Shown: one piece after another, positions 46,873-55,469 of the stretch
Layout: every line of letters begins with the position of its first letter
Position numbering within the stretch: the stretch's first letter is position 1
NCBI RefSeq assembly: GCF_027213965.1
Contig: NZ_JAPWGX010000006.1
Location: 62,001 to 126,000, forward strand
Origin: Maritalea porphyrae
GTDB lineage: Bacteria; Pseudomonadota; Alphaproteobacteria; Rhizobiales; Devosiaceae
Direction: 5' to 3'
DNA: 64,000 nucleotides
The notes under the pieces: generated by a model
The model's database searches: none
The model's input: the letters and a program-made list of their open reading frames with translations, nothing else
Told to the model about the DNA's origin: nothing
Made by a program: the position numbers and the translations under genes

Positions 46873-47330
46873 TAAAGCCAGCCAAATCGCAGAGATACCG
46901 TTAACCATAACGCCCAAATCGGCCCGGTCATTTCGACACGTCAAAGTCTTTTTCGTAAAGATTGTGTGTTTTTTTCGCCCATTTTCAGCCCCAAAGATTA
47001 ACTTGGACAAAAAAAACACCATCTGAACATTCAAACAACTGAAACATTGATTAGGATTTTATACAAATTAAGCATATCGAAACATTGGTGAACATGATTT
47101 TGCTTTTTCAAGACCACAATCTTGGGGTTATGAGAAAAATAGTAGCCCCAAGCCCTATGACCCACCATATACTGTAGGGAACGAAGCAAGAATTGGTGCA
47201 AAACCGCGATTCGGACCGTGTTCGTTCCTCTTTTGTACCAATCATTAATCCAAAGCTGTTTTGACCCGCCGTCCTGTCTCAAAAAAAGACAGTCAAACCA
47301 GCCACAACTCCAAAGGACGCCGGAGAAACT
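46873..47330. other. Intergenic region before the SUV3-like helicase
   Basis: About 460 A+T-rich bases with no supportable gene. The only long open frame across it (minus strand, 47031-47480) runs into the helicase coding region and has no family resemblance. The sequence GAAACATTG occurs twice (about 47040 and 47079). The helicase promoter should be here; no confident -35/-10 pair or structured RNA was recognised. Confidence 0.5.
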
Positions 47331-50120
47331 ATGACGACCCACTTTTCCTCGGGCAACGTTAAGGCGATCTTGGGCCCAACCAATACGGGCAAAACCCATT
47401 ATGCGGTTGAGCGTTTGCTGGCACACCGGACCGGCATGATTGGCTTGCCGCTGCGGCTTTTGGCGCGCGAAGTCTACCAAAAACTAGTCGAACGGGTTGG
47501 CATTGGTGCCGTAGCGCTGGTCACTGGCGAAGAACGTATATCGCCAAAGAATGCTCGCTATTGGGTTGCAACCGTTGAAGCAATGCCTGCAAATCTAACG
47601 GTTGAATGTGTCGCAGTGGACGAAATTCAAACGGCGACCCACTTGGACCGGGGCCATATCTTTACCGATCGCATCCTTCATGCACGCGGCACCCATGAAA
47701 CACTGCTCTTGGGTGCATCAACCATGGCCCCGATCATTGCTGCATTGCTGCCAGATGCCGAAATCATCTACCGGCCGCGCTTTTCGCAGCTGACCTACGC
47801 GGGATCAAAAAAGATCACCCGTCAGCCGCCTCGCTCCGCAATTGTTGCCTTCTCCGCCAGCGAAGTTTACGCCATTGCCGAGTTGATCCGACGCCAGCGC
47901 GGTGGCGCAGCTGTTGTTATGGGGGCCCTTAGCCCACGCACACGCAACGCCCAGGTTGAACTATACGAGCATGGCGAGGTCGACTTTCTGGTTGCAACCG
48001 ACGCGATTGGCATGGGGTTAAACCTTGATATCAACCATGTGGCCTTTGCCGCTGACATGAAATTTGACGGCAAACAAATGCGCCCTCTAAACCCTGCCGA
48101 GTTTGCGCAAATCGCAGGACGGGCCGGCCGCCATACGCGAGATGGCACTTTTGGGGTGACGGGGGGTGTTGAAGGATTTTCTGATGAGTTGGTGCAACAG
48201 CTTGAAAGCCACGAATTTGAACCGGTGAAAGTGTTGCAATGGCGCAATGCAGATCTAAATTTCGCCTCATTCGAGCTCTTACAAAAGTCCTTGGATGTGC
48301 GCTCAACCCATCAAAAACTCACCAATGTCCCTATCGCCAAAGACCAATTGGGCCTCGAATTTTTGATGCGGCACCCCGACATTGGGCCCAAAACCGGCAA
48401 AAAAGTCACTCAATTGGCATGGGATTGCGCCCTCATTCCCGATTATCGCAACATTTCACCCGCCCAACATGGTGAGATAATTGCCACAATCTTCCTAAAT
48501 CTTGAACAAAGTGAAACAATTAGCGAAGACTGGATTGCCGAACAGGTCAGGTTTTGCGACAATGACCAAGGTGAAATTGACACTTTGTCCAATCGGATCA
48601 AACAAATTCGAACCTGGACCTATGTCGCAAATCGAAAAAACTGGTTAAAAGACCCTACCTATTGGCGTGAAAAAACAAATGAGATTGAAAATACATTGTC
48701 GGACGCATTACATAAGCGTCTCACGCAGCGATTTATTGATCGTCGAACAAGTGTTTTAATGCGCCATTTAAGAGATAAACAAATGACTGCACCGGAAATA
48801 TCACAGAGCGGCGAAGTATCCCTTGAGGGTCAAACCATTGGATCCATCCAAGGATTTCGCTTTACCCTTTCATCTCAAGATGGCGGGGAAACCAAAAATC
48901 TTCGCTCTGCGGCCAGCGTAGCCATTGCGCCTGAGATCAAGAAACGGGCCGAAAAAGTAACCGATTCGCCAAACGACGAGTTTGTTTTGACCGCTGACGG
49001 CCTTATCCGCTGGCGCGGTGAAGTCATCGCAGAACTAGCCCCAGGCGATGACATGTTGACCCCACGCCTGATCATTTTGGCTGACGAAAGCCTGACTGGT
49101 CCAGATTTAGGCGCGGTACAAGACCGATTAGACTTGTGGCTACGTCACGCGATCAATACCCAACTTGAGCAGCTCATTTCGCTGCGTGAACCCGCCGAAC
49201 TTGAGGGTGCTGCCCGTGGTGTTGCGTTCCGTCTGTCTGAAAGCCTTGGGGTGATCCCAAGAGCAGAGATTGCTGACGAAGTGAAATCGCTCGACCAAGA
49301 TGTGCGTGCCATCATGCGCAAAATGGGCATCAAATTCGGCGCCTACCACATCTATCTCCCGCTTTCGCTTAAGCCTGCACCACGCGAAATGGCGCTCATT
49401 TTGTGGGCGCTGCAAAATGGCGGTGTGCGTCAACCGGGCGTGCGCGAACTGCCACAAATCATATTGTCTGGCCGCACTTCGATTGATATCGATCCAGAAA
49501 TCGCCACACAGCTTTACGAAATTGCTGGTTTCAAAGTTACGGGCAACCGGGCAGTGCGCGTGGACATTTTGGAACGGTTAGCCGATTTGATTCGCCCATT
49601 GATCGCCTTTGATCCTAAACGCAATCAAGACAGCCCCCCAGAAGGGGCAGCCGAGGGCAACGGTTTCCGCGTCACCGTGGAAATGACAAGCCTTTTGGGT
49701 TGCGCTGGCGAAGAGTTTTCAACCGTACTGACCTCTTTGGGCTACAAGGTCACCAAGACCTTGATTGAAACAGCACCTGTTGCGCCTGAAACAGGCGATG
49801 ACATTGTTGTGGCGGCAAACAATAACGAGCCGCAAGGTGAAGCAGCAACTGAAGTCACAGAACCACAAGTTGAAGCAAAATCGGACGTTGTAGAGCCACA
49901 GTTTGACGAGGTCTGGCACCCAGCCCCGCGCCGCAACAACAACCAGCAGCACAACAAAAAGCGCGAGCAAAACCGCAAACAGTTCGCCAAGGGCAATAAA
50001 GACAATAAACCGGGCAACAAAAAACCCAATCAGCACAAACGCCCAAGCAAGCCCCAGCATAAACCAAAGCCAATCGACCCCGATTCGCCGTTTGCTGCTT
50101 TGGCTGCGCTAAAAAAATAA
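47331..50120 (+). CDS. SUV3-like DExH-box RNA helicase
   Basis: 929 residues. The superfamily 2 core runs over the first 350: motif I AILGPTNTGKTHYAVERLL (Walker A 15-22), ALVTGEERI, motif II VDEIQ, motif III GAST, motif V FLVATDAIGMGLNLDI and motif VI FAQIAGRAGRHTRDG. This is the Suv3/MgpS group, related to the mitochondrial degradosome helicase. A long helical C-terminal part follows. The last 110 residues are Glu/Val-rich and then a strongly basic Asn/Lys/Arg tail (NKKREQNRKQFAKGNKDNK), probably disordered and RNA-binding. hslR follows ten bases later, suggesting an RNA-related operon. Confidence 0.95.
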   Translation: MTTHFSSGNVKAILGPTNTGKTHYAVERLLAHRTGMIGLPLRLLAREVYQKLVERVGIGAVALVTGEERISPKNARYWVATVEAMPANLTVECVAVDEIQTATHLDRGHIFTDRILHARGTHETLLLGASTMAPIIAALLPDAEIIYRPRFSQLTYAGSKKITRQPPRSAIVAFSASEVYAIAELIRRQRGGAAVVMGALSPRTRNAQVELYEHGEVDFLVATDAIGMGLNLDINHVAFAADMKFDGKQMRPLNPAEFAQIAGRAGRHTRDGTFGVTGGVEGFSDELVQQLESHEFEPVKVLQWRNADLNFASFELLQKSLDVRSTHQKLTNVPIAKDQLGLEFLMRHPDIGPKTGKKVTQLAWDCALIPDYRNISPAQHGEIIATIFLNLEQSETISEDWIAEQVRFCDNDQGEIDTLSNRIKQIRTWTYVANRKNWLKDPTYWREKTNEIENTLSDALHKRLTQRFIDRRTSVLMRHLRDKQMTAPEISQSGEVSLEGQTIGSIQGFRFTLSSQDGGETKNLRSAASVAIAPEIKKRAEKVTDSPNDEFVLTADGLIRWRGEVIAELAPGDDMLTPRLIILADESLTGPDLGAVQDRLDLWLRHAINTQLEQLISLREPAELEGAARGVAFRLSESLGVIPRAEIADEVKSLDQDVRAIMRKMGIKFGAYHIYLPLSLKPAPREMALILWALQNGGVRQPGVRELPQIILSGRTSIDIDPEIATQLYEIAGFKVTGNRAVRVDILERLADLIRPLIAFDPKRNQDSPPEGAAEGNGFRVTVEMTSLLGCAGEEFSTVLTSLGYKVTKTLIETAPVAPETGDDIVVAANNNEPQGEAATEVTEPQVEAKSDVVEPQFDEVWHPAPRRNNNQQHNKKREQNRKQFAKGNKDNKPGNKKPNQHKRPSKPQHKPKPIDPDSPFAALAALKK

Positions 50121-50130
50121 ACATACCAAC

Positions 50131-50520
50131 ATGGGTGAACCCGAGCAAAAGCGTAGGCTTGATAAATGGCTCTGGTTTGCCCGATGCGCAAAAACCCGCA
50201 CATTAGCGCAAAAGCTGGTGAACGGGGGACACGTCCGCATCAATGCTGAGCGCTGCGTAAACGCGGCAACAAGAATCAAACGCGGTGACGTGCTGACCGT
50301 CACCCTGCCCCGCGGCATCAAGGTGCTCAAAATTGTTGATCTTGGCGAAAATCGTGGCTCAGCCACTTTGGCAGCTTTGCTCTATGAAGACCTCAGCCCG
50401 CCCCCAATTCCCAAACATGATGGCCCCCGCCCCTTACCTCAAGCGGTGCGTGAAAAAGGCGCAGGTCGCCCCACAAAACGCCAAAGACGCGACACAGACC
50501 GCCTAATAAAGCCCGATTGA
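50131..50520 (+). CDS. hslR: RNA-binding S4-domain protein (Hsp15-like)
   Basis: 129 residues. The S4 domain occupies about 8-70: RLDKWLWFARCAKTRTLAQKLVNGGHVRIN...AATRIKRGDVLTVTLPRG. The C-terminal tail is Pro/Lys/Arg-rich (GAGRPTKRQRRDTDRL). Hsp15 recognises stalled 50S subunits with nascent-chain tRNA and helps recycle them. It lies ten bases after the SUV3-like helicase, so a shared transcript and a ribosome/RNA quality-control role are likely (inference). Confidence 0.93.
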   Translation: MGEPEQKRRLDKWLWFARCAKTRTLAQKLVNGGHVRINAERCVNAATRIKRGDVLTVTLPRGIKVLKIVDLGENRGSATLAALLYEDLSPPPIPKHDGPRPLPQAVREKGAGRPTKRQRRDTDRLIKPD

Positions 50521-50696
50521 AACGAGATTTCACACTTTGGCCTAGGTTTGAAAATGCTTGCTCAAAACCACCCTTGCACTTTAGGCAAAAATTCATTAGC
50601 CAATAGACCGTCAGTTTCTCCAAGGGACCGGGTAAGTCCAGTTGCACCTCCCCCAACTGTCACTTGAGCGAATGAACACCTAATGGAACCCGCCGT

Positions 50697-51035
50697 ATGA
50701 CTTACATCGTCACCGACAATTGTATTAAATGCAAATATATGGACTGCGTAGAAGTCTGCCCTGTAGATTGTTTCTATGAGGGGGAGAACATGCTCGTAAT
50801 CCATCCTGACGAATGCATCGACTGCGGCGTATGTGAGCCAGAATGCCCCGCCGAAGCCATTTTGCCGGACACAGAGCCTGGCCAAGAAGCTTGGCTTGAG
50901 CTGAACACAAAGTTCGCAGACGTATGGCCAAACATCACCGAGAAGCGTGAACCACCCGCAGACGCCGCAAAATTTGACGGTGAAACAGGCAAGCTTGAGA
51001 AGTATTTCTCTGAGGCCCCTGGCGAAGGTGATTGA
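50697..51035 (+). CDS. fdxA: Seven-iron ferredoxin FdxA
   Basis: 112 residues. [21 protein letters not shown] supplies the 3Fe-4S ligands plus one 4Fe-4S Cys, and [12 protein letters not shown] supplies the second cluster, the [3Fe-4S][4Fe-4S] arrangement of the Azotobacter FdI/FdxA type. The C-terminal extension ([19 protein letters not shown]) is normal for this family. A soluble electron carrier. A strong terminator follows about 120 bases later, before carD. Confidence 0.97.
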   Translation: MTYIVTDNCIKCKYMDCVEVCPVDCFYEGENMLVIHPDECIDCGVCEPECPAEAILPDTEPGQEAWLELNTKFADVWPNITEKREPPADAAKFDGETGKLEKYFSEAPGEGD

Positions 51036-51157
51036 TCGCTATAGCGTTCAAAATTGGGAAAATTAAGCACGATCACGCCTTAAACGCGCAGAAATTGATT
51101 CTGTCGCGTTTTTGTGTTATATATTGAACACAGTCGTAATTTTGTCGTTTACCCAAC

Positions 51158-51181
51158 CGTGCCGGAGGGCACGTTTTTTTT
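51158..51181 (+). terminator. Intrinsic terminator after fdxA
   Basis: CGTGCC (51158-51163) pairs with GGCACG (51168-51173) around GGAG, followed by eight T at 51174-51181. Classic Rho-independent terminator between fdxA and carD. Confidence 0.92.
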
Positions 51182-51330
51182 GCTCCACAGCAATTAAATT
51201 AGGATTTTGGTAACCAATCACTAAACCTTCAAAAGTTTCGTGAACGGCATTTTTCGCGATAATGATCAGGATGGATCAGTAAGGGCACATTCGAAAAGAA
51301 GTGCCGGGGCGTCAATTAGGAGTTTACCGA

Positions 51331-51897
51331 ATGGCAACTAAAAAGTCAGTACAGCGTCAAGGGTTCAAAACAGGCGAATTTGTTGTTTACCCTGCACATG
51401 GCGTCGGCCAAATTACCGGTATTGAAGAGCAAGAAGTAGCAGGCATTTCGCTTGAGCTTTTTGTCATCAATTTCGAACAGGACAAACTCACCCTTCGCGT
51501 TCCGCTCGCCAAAGTTAAAAGTGTTGGTATGCGCAAACTAGCCGAAGACTCAGTCGTTGAAAAAGGACTGAAAACCGTAACCGGTCGCGCCCGCGTTAAA
51601 CGCACAATGTGGAGCCGTCGGGCACAAGAATATGAAGCCAAGATCAACTCTGGTGACTTGATTTCAATCGCTGAAGTTGTGCGTGATCTGTTCCGCTCTG
51701 AAGAACAGCCCGAGCAATCATACTCAGAACGCCAATTGTTTGAAGCAGCGATCGATCGCATGTCACGTGAAATCAGCGTCGTCAATAAAATCACATTGAC
51801 CGAAGCGCTGAAGCTGATCCAGAAAAACTTGGCAAAAAGCCCACGTCGTGGCGCAAAATCTGACGATGCAGACGATTCCGAAGAAGCCGCTGCATAG
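51331..51897 (+). CDS. carD: CarD family transcriptional regulator
   Basis: 188 residues from the ATG at 51331 (AGGAG eight bases upstream; the frame to 51301 adds atypical residues). The RNA-polymerase-interacting domain (about 10-70) reads FKTGEFVVYPAHGVGQITGIEEQEV and LTLRVPLAKVKSVGMRKL; the C-terminal helical domain has MWSRRAQEYEAKINSGDLISIAEVVRDLFRSEEQPEQSYSERQLF. CarD/CdnL stabilises open promoter complexes, notably at rRNA and growth genes. The last 20 residues are acidic. Ends at a strong terminator that overlaps the convergent M48 gene. Confidence 0.96.
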   Translation: MATKKSVQRQGFKTGEFVVYPAHGVGQITGIEEQEVAGISLELFVINFEQDKLTLRVPLAKVKSVGMRKLAEDSVVEKGLKTVTGRARVKRTMWSRRAQEYEAKINSGDLISIAEVVRDLFRSEEQPEQSYSERQLFEAAIDRMSREISVVNKITLTEALKLIQKNLAKSPRRGAKSDDADDSEEAAA

Positions 51898-51925
51898 TTT
51901 TTAGAATACAAGAGATATCCAAATG

Positions 51926-51957
51926 GGGCTGGTCATTCGACCGGCCCTATTTTTTTT
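51926..51957 (+). terminator. Intrinsic terminator of carD, overlapping the 3' end of the M48 gene
   Basis: GGGCTGGTC (51926-51934) pairs over nine positions with GACCGGCCC (51939-51947) around ATTC, followed by TATTTTTTTT. The T tract is the reverse of the codons for the last lysines and stop of the minus-strand M48 gene. Confidence 0.93.
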
Positions 51958-53398
51958 GTATAACCTTATAACTACGTCCCGAAATCAATTGGTCACCCGG
52001 CAGTAATCCGTTGAGCACATTGAACAACGCACTGGCATCTGAAACGCCACCCATTCGCGCCACCAAATTGCTGACACTTTGTCCAGGCTTTGCCTCAACA
52101 ACTTCCACTTCAAAATGTTGAATTTGCTTTAGATCCGCACTTCTTAATTTCCTGAAACTACCAAGTGTGAAATCAAAGTCTTTCTTTAGCCGCTTGTCTG
52201 CATGTTTTGCCGCAAAGATGAAGCGATAGACCTGCCCCTCAAACCGCACAACCGCAATTTCAAATGCCCAGTCTTTGGTTTGGGCTGACGCGGTGACCAT
52301 AGGCACATTGTTGCGTGTGGTCTTTTGGATTGAGCTTTCACTCAATCCTGCCACCCAGCCCGATCTCAAATAGTCAGCCAGCAAAACACTATCGGGCACA
52401 AATACGCTATCAAAGCGCACTGCGGTGCCGTCTTTTGCCACGCCAACAACCGATGCGTTGGCGTTCGTCAACTCGTAACTGTTGGGCACAGCAAAGACAA
52501 AACCAAGGTTGGGGTGAATGTAACGTTGACCCGCTATAGCGCCATTGTTCGGGTTTGGCCCAAATGCCAGCCCATCAATGGCATCCAAATAGCGCTCGCG
52601 CTCTGTTGCGCCAATGCCCGGCGCACCAAATCCACGTGCAGCTTTGACGGCCAATTCAATACGGTCGGGTGTTGAAGGGTGGCTAGATAGAAAATCATCA
52701 CCTGATTGCTCTTTGGACTTATAGGCAGCAAATTGGGCCATAAGGCCTAAAAAACGGGCTGCTGCATGAGGGTCATACCCCGCTCGCCCAGCAATTTTTA
52801 CACCCTCTTTGTCCGCCGCCAGTTCCTGCGCCTGCGAAAAGGCAGCCAAAGAGAGTTTTGAGCGCGCTGCAGATTGATCCGTTTCAGGGTTGGCCCCCAA
52901 AATGCCGCCAATCACCCTGTCGACAATTTTGCTGGTCCGCTCTCTGTTAGAGCGCTCCCGCGCATGACGCAGCGTCAAATGGGCAATCTCATGCGCCAAT
53001 ACCGCCGCCAGCTCGGCTTCATCATTGGCCAATGCTAAAATGCCACGCGTTACATAAATATAACCGCCCGGCAAAGCGAACGCATTAACTTCTTCACTGT
53101 CCAAAATCGTGACCGTAAGCTGGCTATCGCCTTCCCCTGCGGCCACAAGCAATTTGCTGGCCAATCGCGCCAGCATGATCTGCGCAGCCCTGTCATCATA
53201 GCTTCCGCCATAAGAAGCAACAATTTTTGGGTGTTCCCGCAGACCAATGATTTGATCGCTTGGGTCTGTACCTTCAGGCACCGCAGCACCGTCGCCCAAC
53301 CGGCTAACGCCAACAGTTGGCCCGCCATCAAAAATTGTGGTGCAGCCCAATATTGAACCGCACAACAAACCAGCAATGATGATCCGATGAAACTGCAT
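51947..53398 (-). CDS. M48 family metalloprotease lipoprotein with LysM-like C-terminus
   Basis: 483 residues from the ATG at 53398, one base past the upstream stop. A lipobox LLCGSILGC gives an acylated N-terminus in the periplasm. The zinc site is AVLAHEIAHLTLRHARERSN (HEIAH about 136-140), with further ligand EELAADKEG-type sequence AQELAADKEGVKIA. A C-terminal LysM-like segment (VVEAKPGQSVSNLVARM...NGLLPGDQLISGRSYKVIQ) may bind peptidoglycan. BepA-like proteins of this class help outer-membrane protein assembly. Possibly in one transcript with the SNase-like gene upstream. Confidence 0.94.
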   Translation of the reverse strand: MQFHRIIIAGLLCGSILGCTTIFDGGPTVGVSRLGDGAAVPEGTDPSDQIIGLREHPKIVASYGGSYDDRAAQIMLARLASKLLVAAGEGDSQLTVTILDSEEVNAFALPGGYIYVTRGILALANDEAELAAVLAHEIAHLTLRHARERSNRERTSKIVDRVIGGILGANPETDQSAARSKLSLAAFSQAQELAADKEGVKIAGRAGYDPHAAARFLGLMAQFAAYKSKEQSGDDFLSSHPSTPDRIELAVKAARGFGAPGIGATERERYLDAIDGLAFGPNPNNGAIAGQRYIHPNLGFVFAVPNSYELTNANASVVGVAKDGTAVRFDSVFVPDSVLLADYLRSGWVAGLSESSIQKTTRNNVPMVTASAQTKDWAFEIAVVRFEGQVYRFIFAAKHADKRLKKDFDFTLGSFRKLRSADLKQIQHFEVEVVEAKPGQSVSNLVARMGGVSDASALFNVLNGLLPGDQLISGRSYKVIQKK

Positions 53399-53399
53399 A

Positions 53400-54278
53400 T
53401 TACTTAAACGCCAAAATTTCAATTTGCTCTGGATGAGTCACATCAATACGCGGACCATCATCCACATCAACCCAGCCGCGCACGCGCACCAACGCATCGT
53501 CCAATTCTAGCAAGTTAATTCCAGCTTCGGTGAAATGTTTTACAACCCGTCGATCAATAACCGCTGTAAAGTCGGTTTTCCAATCTCGGCCAAAATTCAA
53601 ATATATCCGATAAGCTGTGTCCCCAACACCAAAAATCCGCCCCTCCACCAATTCATAGTGTCCCTGCCGCTTTTCCAATTGCTGCGGTTTATGGGCATCA
53701 CGCAACTTGTAGTAATCGTGGGTCCATATGTTCTTTGTGTCCACACGTGCTTGACGTTCGGCCAACAACAAATCGTCTAAACAATGCCGGTTGTCTGAAA
53801 AGGAATAAACCCGAGCCAGCCCCGCTTCAAGCAACGCGCGTTGCGCCCACATTTTTTTATCATCATCAATAAACATATGCCCAAGCACCCGACCATGCCG
53901 GTCCTTGCGCGCGCCGCCATAATAAATCCGAACATTCTCGCCCATGGCAAAATCATATAAAAATGCCTGCGCTTCATCAGCAAATGGCCACTTGTCAAAA
54001 CCAATTCGCCCTAACGGCAACTTGGGCGCCTGCATTCCAATCAGGCGCACCTTTTCGCCGCTATCAAGAATAACAGTATCCCCATCCGTAACTTCGACAA
54101 CCCGCCCCTTTGGGCCGGGTTTTAAGGTCTCACAGGCAAAAGCGACACCGCCAAAAAAAGTGGTGATGCTCATAATTGTCGCCAAGAAAAATCGATTCCG
54201 AAAGAATTCCAAGAAATAACGCGCCCCAATAATGCCAACTTTTAAACTCAGTCGCGATGTTGCATGAAAATAAGGCAA
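53400..54278 (-). CDS. Thermonuclease (SNase-like) family exported protein
   Basis: Up to 292 residues; the start is uncertain (TTG at 54278 or ATG at 54173). A hydrophobic stretch before ACETLKPGP suggests a signal peptide. The SNase-like OB fold reads GRVVEVTDGDTVILDSGEKVRLIGMQAPKLP and AFLYDFAMGENVRIYYGGARKDRHGRVLGHMF, keeping the Asp-rich calcium-site TDGD and Arg residues of the nuclease family. The C-terminal half (YELVEGRIFGVGDTAYRIYLNFGRDWKTDFTAVIDRR) is a second OB-like domain common in alphaproteobacterial members. Acts outside the cytoplasm, possibly on nucleic acid; activity is not proven. Confidence 0.88.
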   Translation of the reverse strand: MPYFHATSRLSLKVGIIGARYFLEFFRNRFFLATIMSITTFFGGVAFACETLKPGPKGRVVEVTDGDTVILDSGEKVRLIGMQAPKLPLGRIGFDKWPFADEAQAFLYDFAMGENVRIYYGGARKDRHGRVLGHMFIDDDKKMWAQRALLEAGLARVYSFSDNRHCLDDLLLAERQARVDTKNIWTHDYYKLRDAHKPQQLEKRQGHYELVEGRIFGVGDTAYRIYLNFGRDWKTDFTAVIDRRVVKHFTEAGINLLELDDALVRVRGWVDVDDGPRIDVTHPEQIEILAFK

Positions 54279-54337
54279 AAATCATCACCTATTCCGACTT
54301 TTCTTGCGCCAATACGCAAGCTATGTTGCGCCAGAGT

Positions 54338-54414
54338 GGTCCCGTAGCTCAGCAGGATAGAGCACCAGATTCCTAATCTGGGGGTCACGCGTTCGAATCG
54401 CGTCGGGATCACCA
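54338..54414 (+). tRNA. tRNA-Arg (anticodon CCT)
   Basis: A 77-base cloverleaf. Acceptor GGTCCCG pairs with CGGGATC (one G-T), followed by A and encoded CCA. The D arm is TAGCTCAGCAGGATAGAGCA. Anticodon stem CCAGA/TCTGG with loop TTCCTAA gives anticodon CCT at 54372-54374, reading AGG. The T arm is CGCGTTCGAATCGCG. No integrase or att-like repeat is near. Confidence 0.97.
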
Positions 54415-54538
54415 AGCCATTTTAGTGACCCCAACAATCATTGAGACCTAAAACCGAGTTTGCGGGCTTGCCCAATCGCGCAAAAAACCACTAGGTTGCC
54501 CAACCAAAACACCCTCACCTCAACGAGATCATGTCGCA

Positions 54539-55423
54539 ATGAACAAATTCGCCCTTACTGTCGAGTGCAAATCCCAGCCCGGGGTTGTCGCCGCAATTGC
54601 AACCTATCTGGCACACAACGCCTGCAACATTACCGACAGCGCACAATATGACGATCTCGAAAATGGTGGTTTTTTCATGCGCATCAGCTTTACGTGCGCG
54701 ACGGAAATGAAAATGGAGGGCCTAAGCAAAGGCTTTGATCAGGTTGCGCAAGCTCATCAAATGAAATTCGCATTTCATGACGAAACCAAAAAGATGAAAG
54801 TTGCCATTTTTGTTTCACGGTTTGGCCACTGCCTAAACGATATTCTTTATCGTTGGCGGATTGGCGCACTGCCGATCGATATTGTGGCGGTGATCTCTAA
54901 TCACGATGATTATCAAGAGCTTGTGCAAAGCCGCAACATACCCTTTCATCTGATCAAAGTGACCAAAGAAAACAAGGCCGAAGCAGAGGCCGCGCAGCTT
55001 GCCATCATTGAAGAAACCGGCGCTGAACTGATTGTTCTTGCCCGCTATATGCAAGTATTGTCCGACCAAATGTGCCAAAAAATGTCAGGCCGCATTATCA
55101 ACATCCATCACTCTTTTTTGCCGAGTTTTAAGGGCGCAAACCCTTACAAGCAAGCGTACGCAAGGGGCGTGAAGCTTATAGGGGCCACATCCCATTATGT
55201 TACCTCAGATTTGGATGAAGGGCCGATTATTGAACAGGATATTGCGCGTGTCACCCACGCCCAAAGCCCAAATGACTATGTGGCGCTGGGCCGAGATGTT
55301 GAAAGCCAAGTTCTTGCGCGCGCTATCCACGCCCACATTCATCACCGTGCTTTCATCAGCGGCAACAAAACCATCGTGTTCCCCGCCAGCCCAGACAGCT
55401 ATGCTTCAGAACGTATGGGATAA
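54539..55423 (+). CDS. purU: Formyltetrahydrofolate deformylase
   Basis: Hydrolyses 10-formyl-THF to formate and THF, balancing one-carbon pools. 294 residues: an N-terminal ACT domain (FALTVECKSQPGVVAAIATYLAHNACNITDSAQYDD) and a formyltransferase-like domain (about 88-290) with KVAIFVSRFGHCLNDILYRW, VLARYMQVLSDQM, the catalytic Asn-x-His in IINIHHSFLPSFKGANPYKQAY, and the Asp in LDEGPIIEQDIARV. The ACT domain binds methionine or glycine in E. coli PurU. Starts 125 bases after the tRNA; alone on its strand. Confidence 0.97.
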   Translation: MNKFALTVECKSQPGVVAAIATYLAHNACNITDSAQYDDLENGGFFMRISFTCATEMKMEGLSKGFDQVAQAHQMKFAFHDETKKMKVAIFVSRFGHCLNDILYRWRIGALPIDIVAVISNHDDYQELVQSRNIPFHLIKVTKENKAEAEAAQLAIIEETGAELIVLARYMQVLSDQMCQKMSGRIINIHHSFLPSFKGANPYKQAYARGVKLIGATSHYVTSDLDEGPIIEQDIARVTHAQSPNDYVALGRDVESQVLARAIHAHIHHRAFISGNKTIVFPASPDSYASERMG

Positions 55424-55437
55424 CGGCCTATAGTATA

Positions 55438-55457
55438 CCGCCCGGCGAACCGGGCGG
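55438..55457. terminator. Hairpin between convergent purU and the first metzincin protease
   Basis: CCGCCCGG (55438-55445) pairs with CCGGGCGG (55450-55457) around CGAA. No strong T run on either side, so it may be a weak bidirectional terminator. Confidence 0.6.
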
Positions 55458-55469
55458 CAATTTGTCAAC

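Noticed and set aside
47031-47480. 149-codon minus-strand frame before and into the SUV3-like helicase
   Set aside because: It overlaps the conserved helicase N-terminus (Walker A region) and shows no family features.
54338-54538. Genomic island attachment at tRNA-Arg
   Set aside because: No integrase, no direct repeat of the tRNA 3' end and no base-composition break are visible; purU follows at once.
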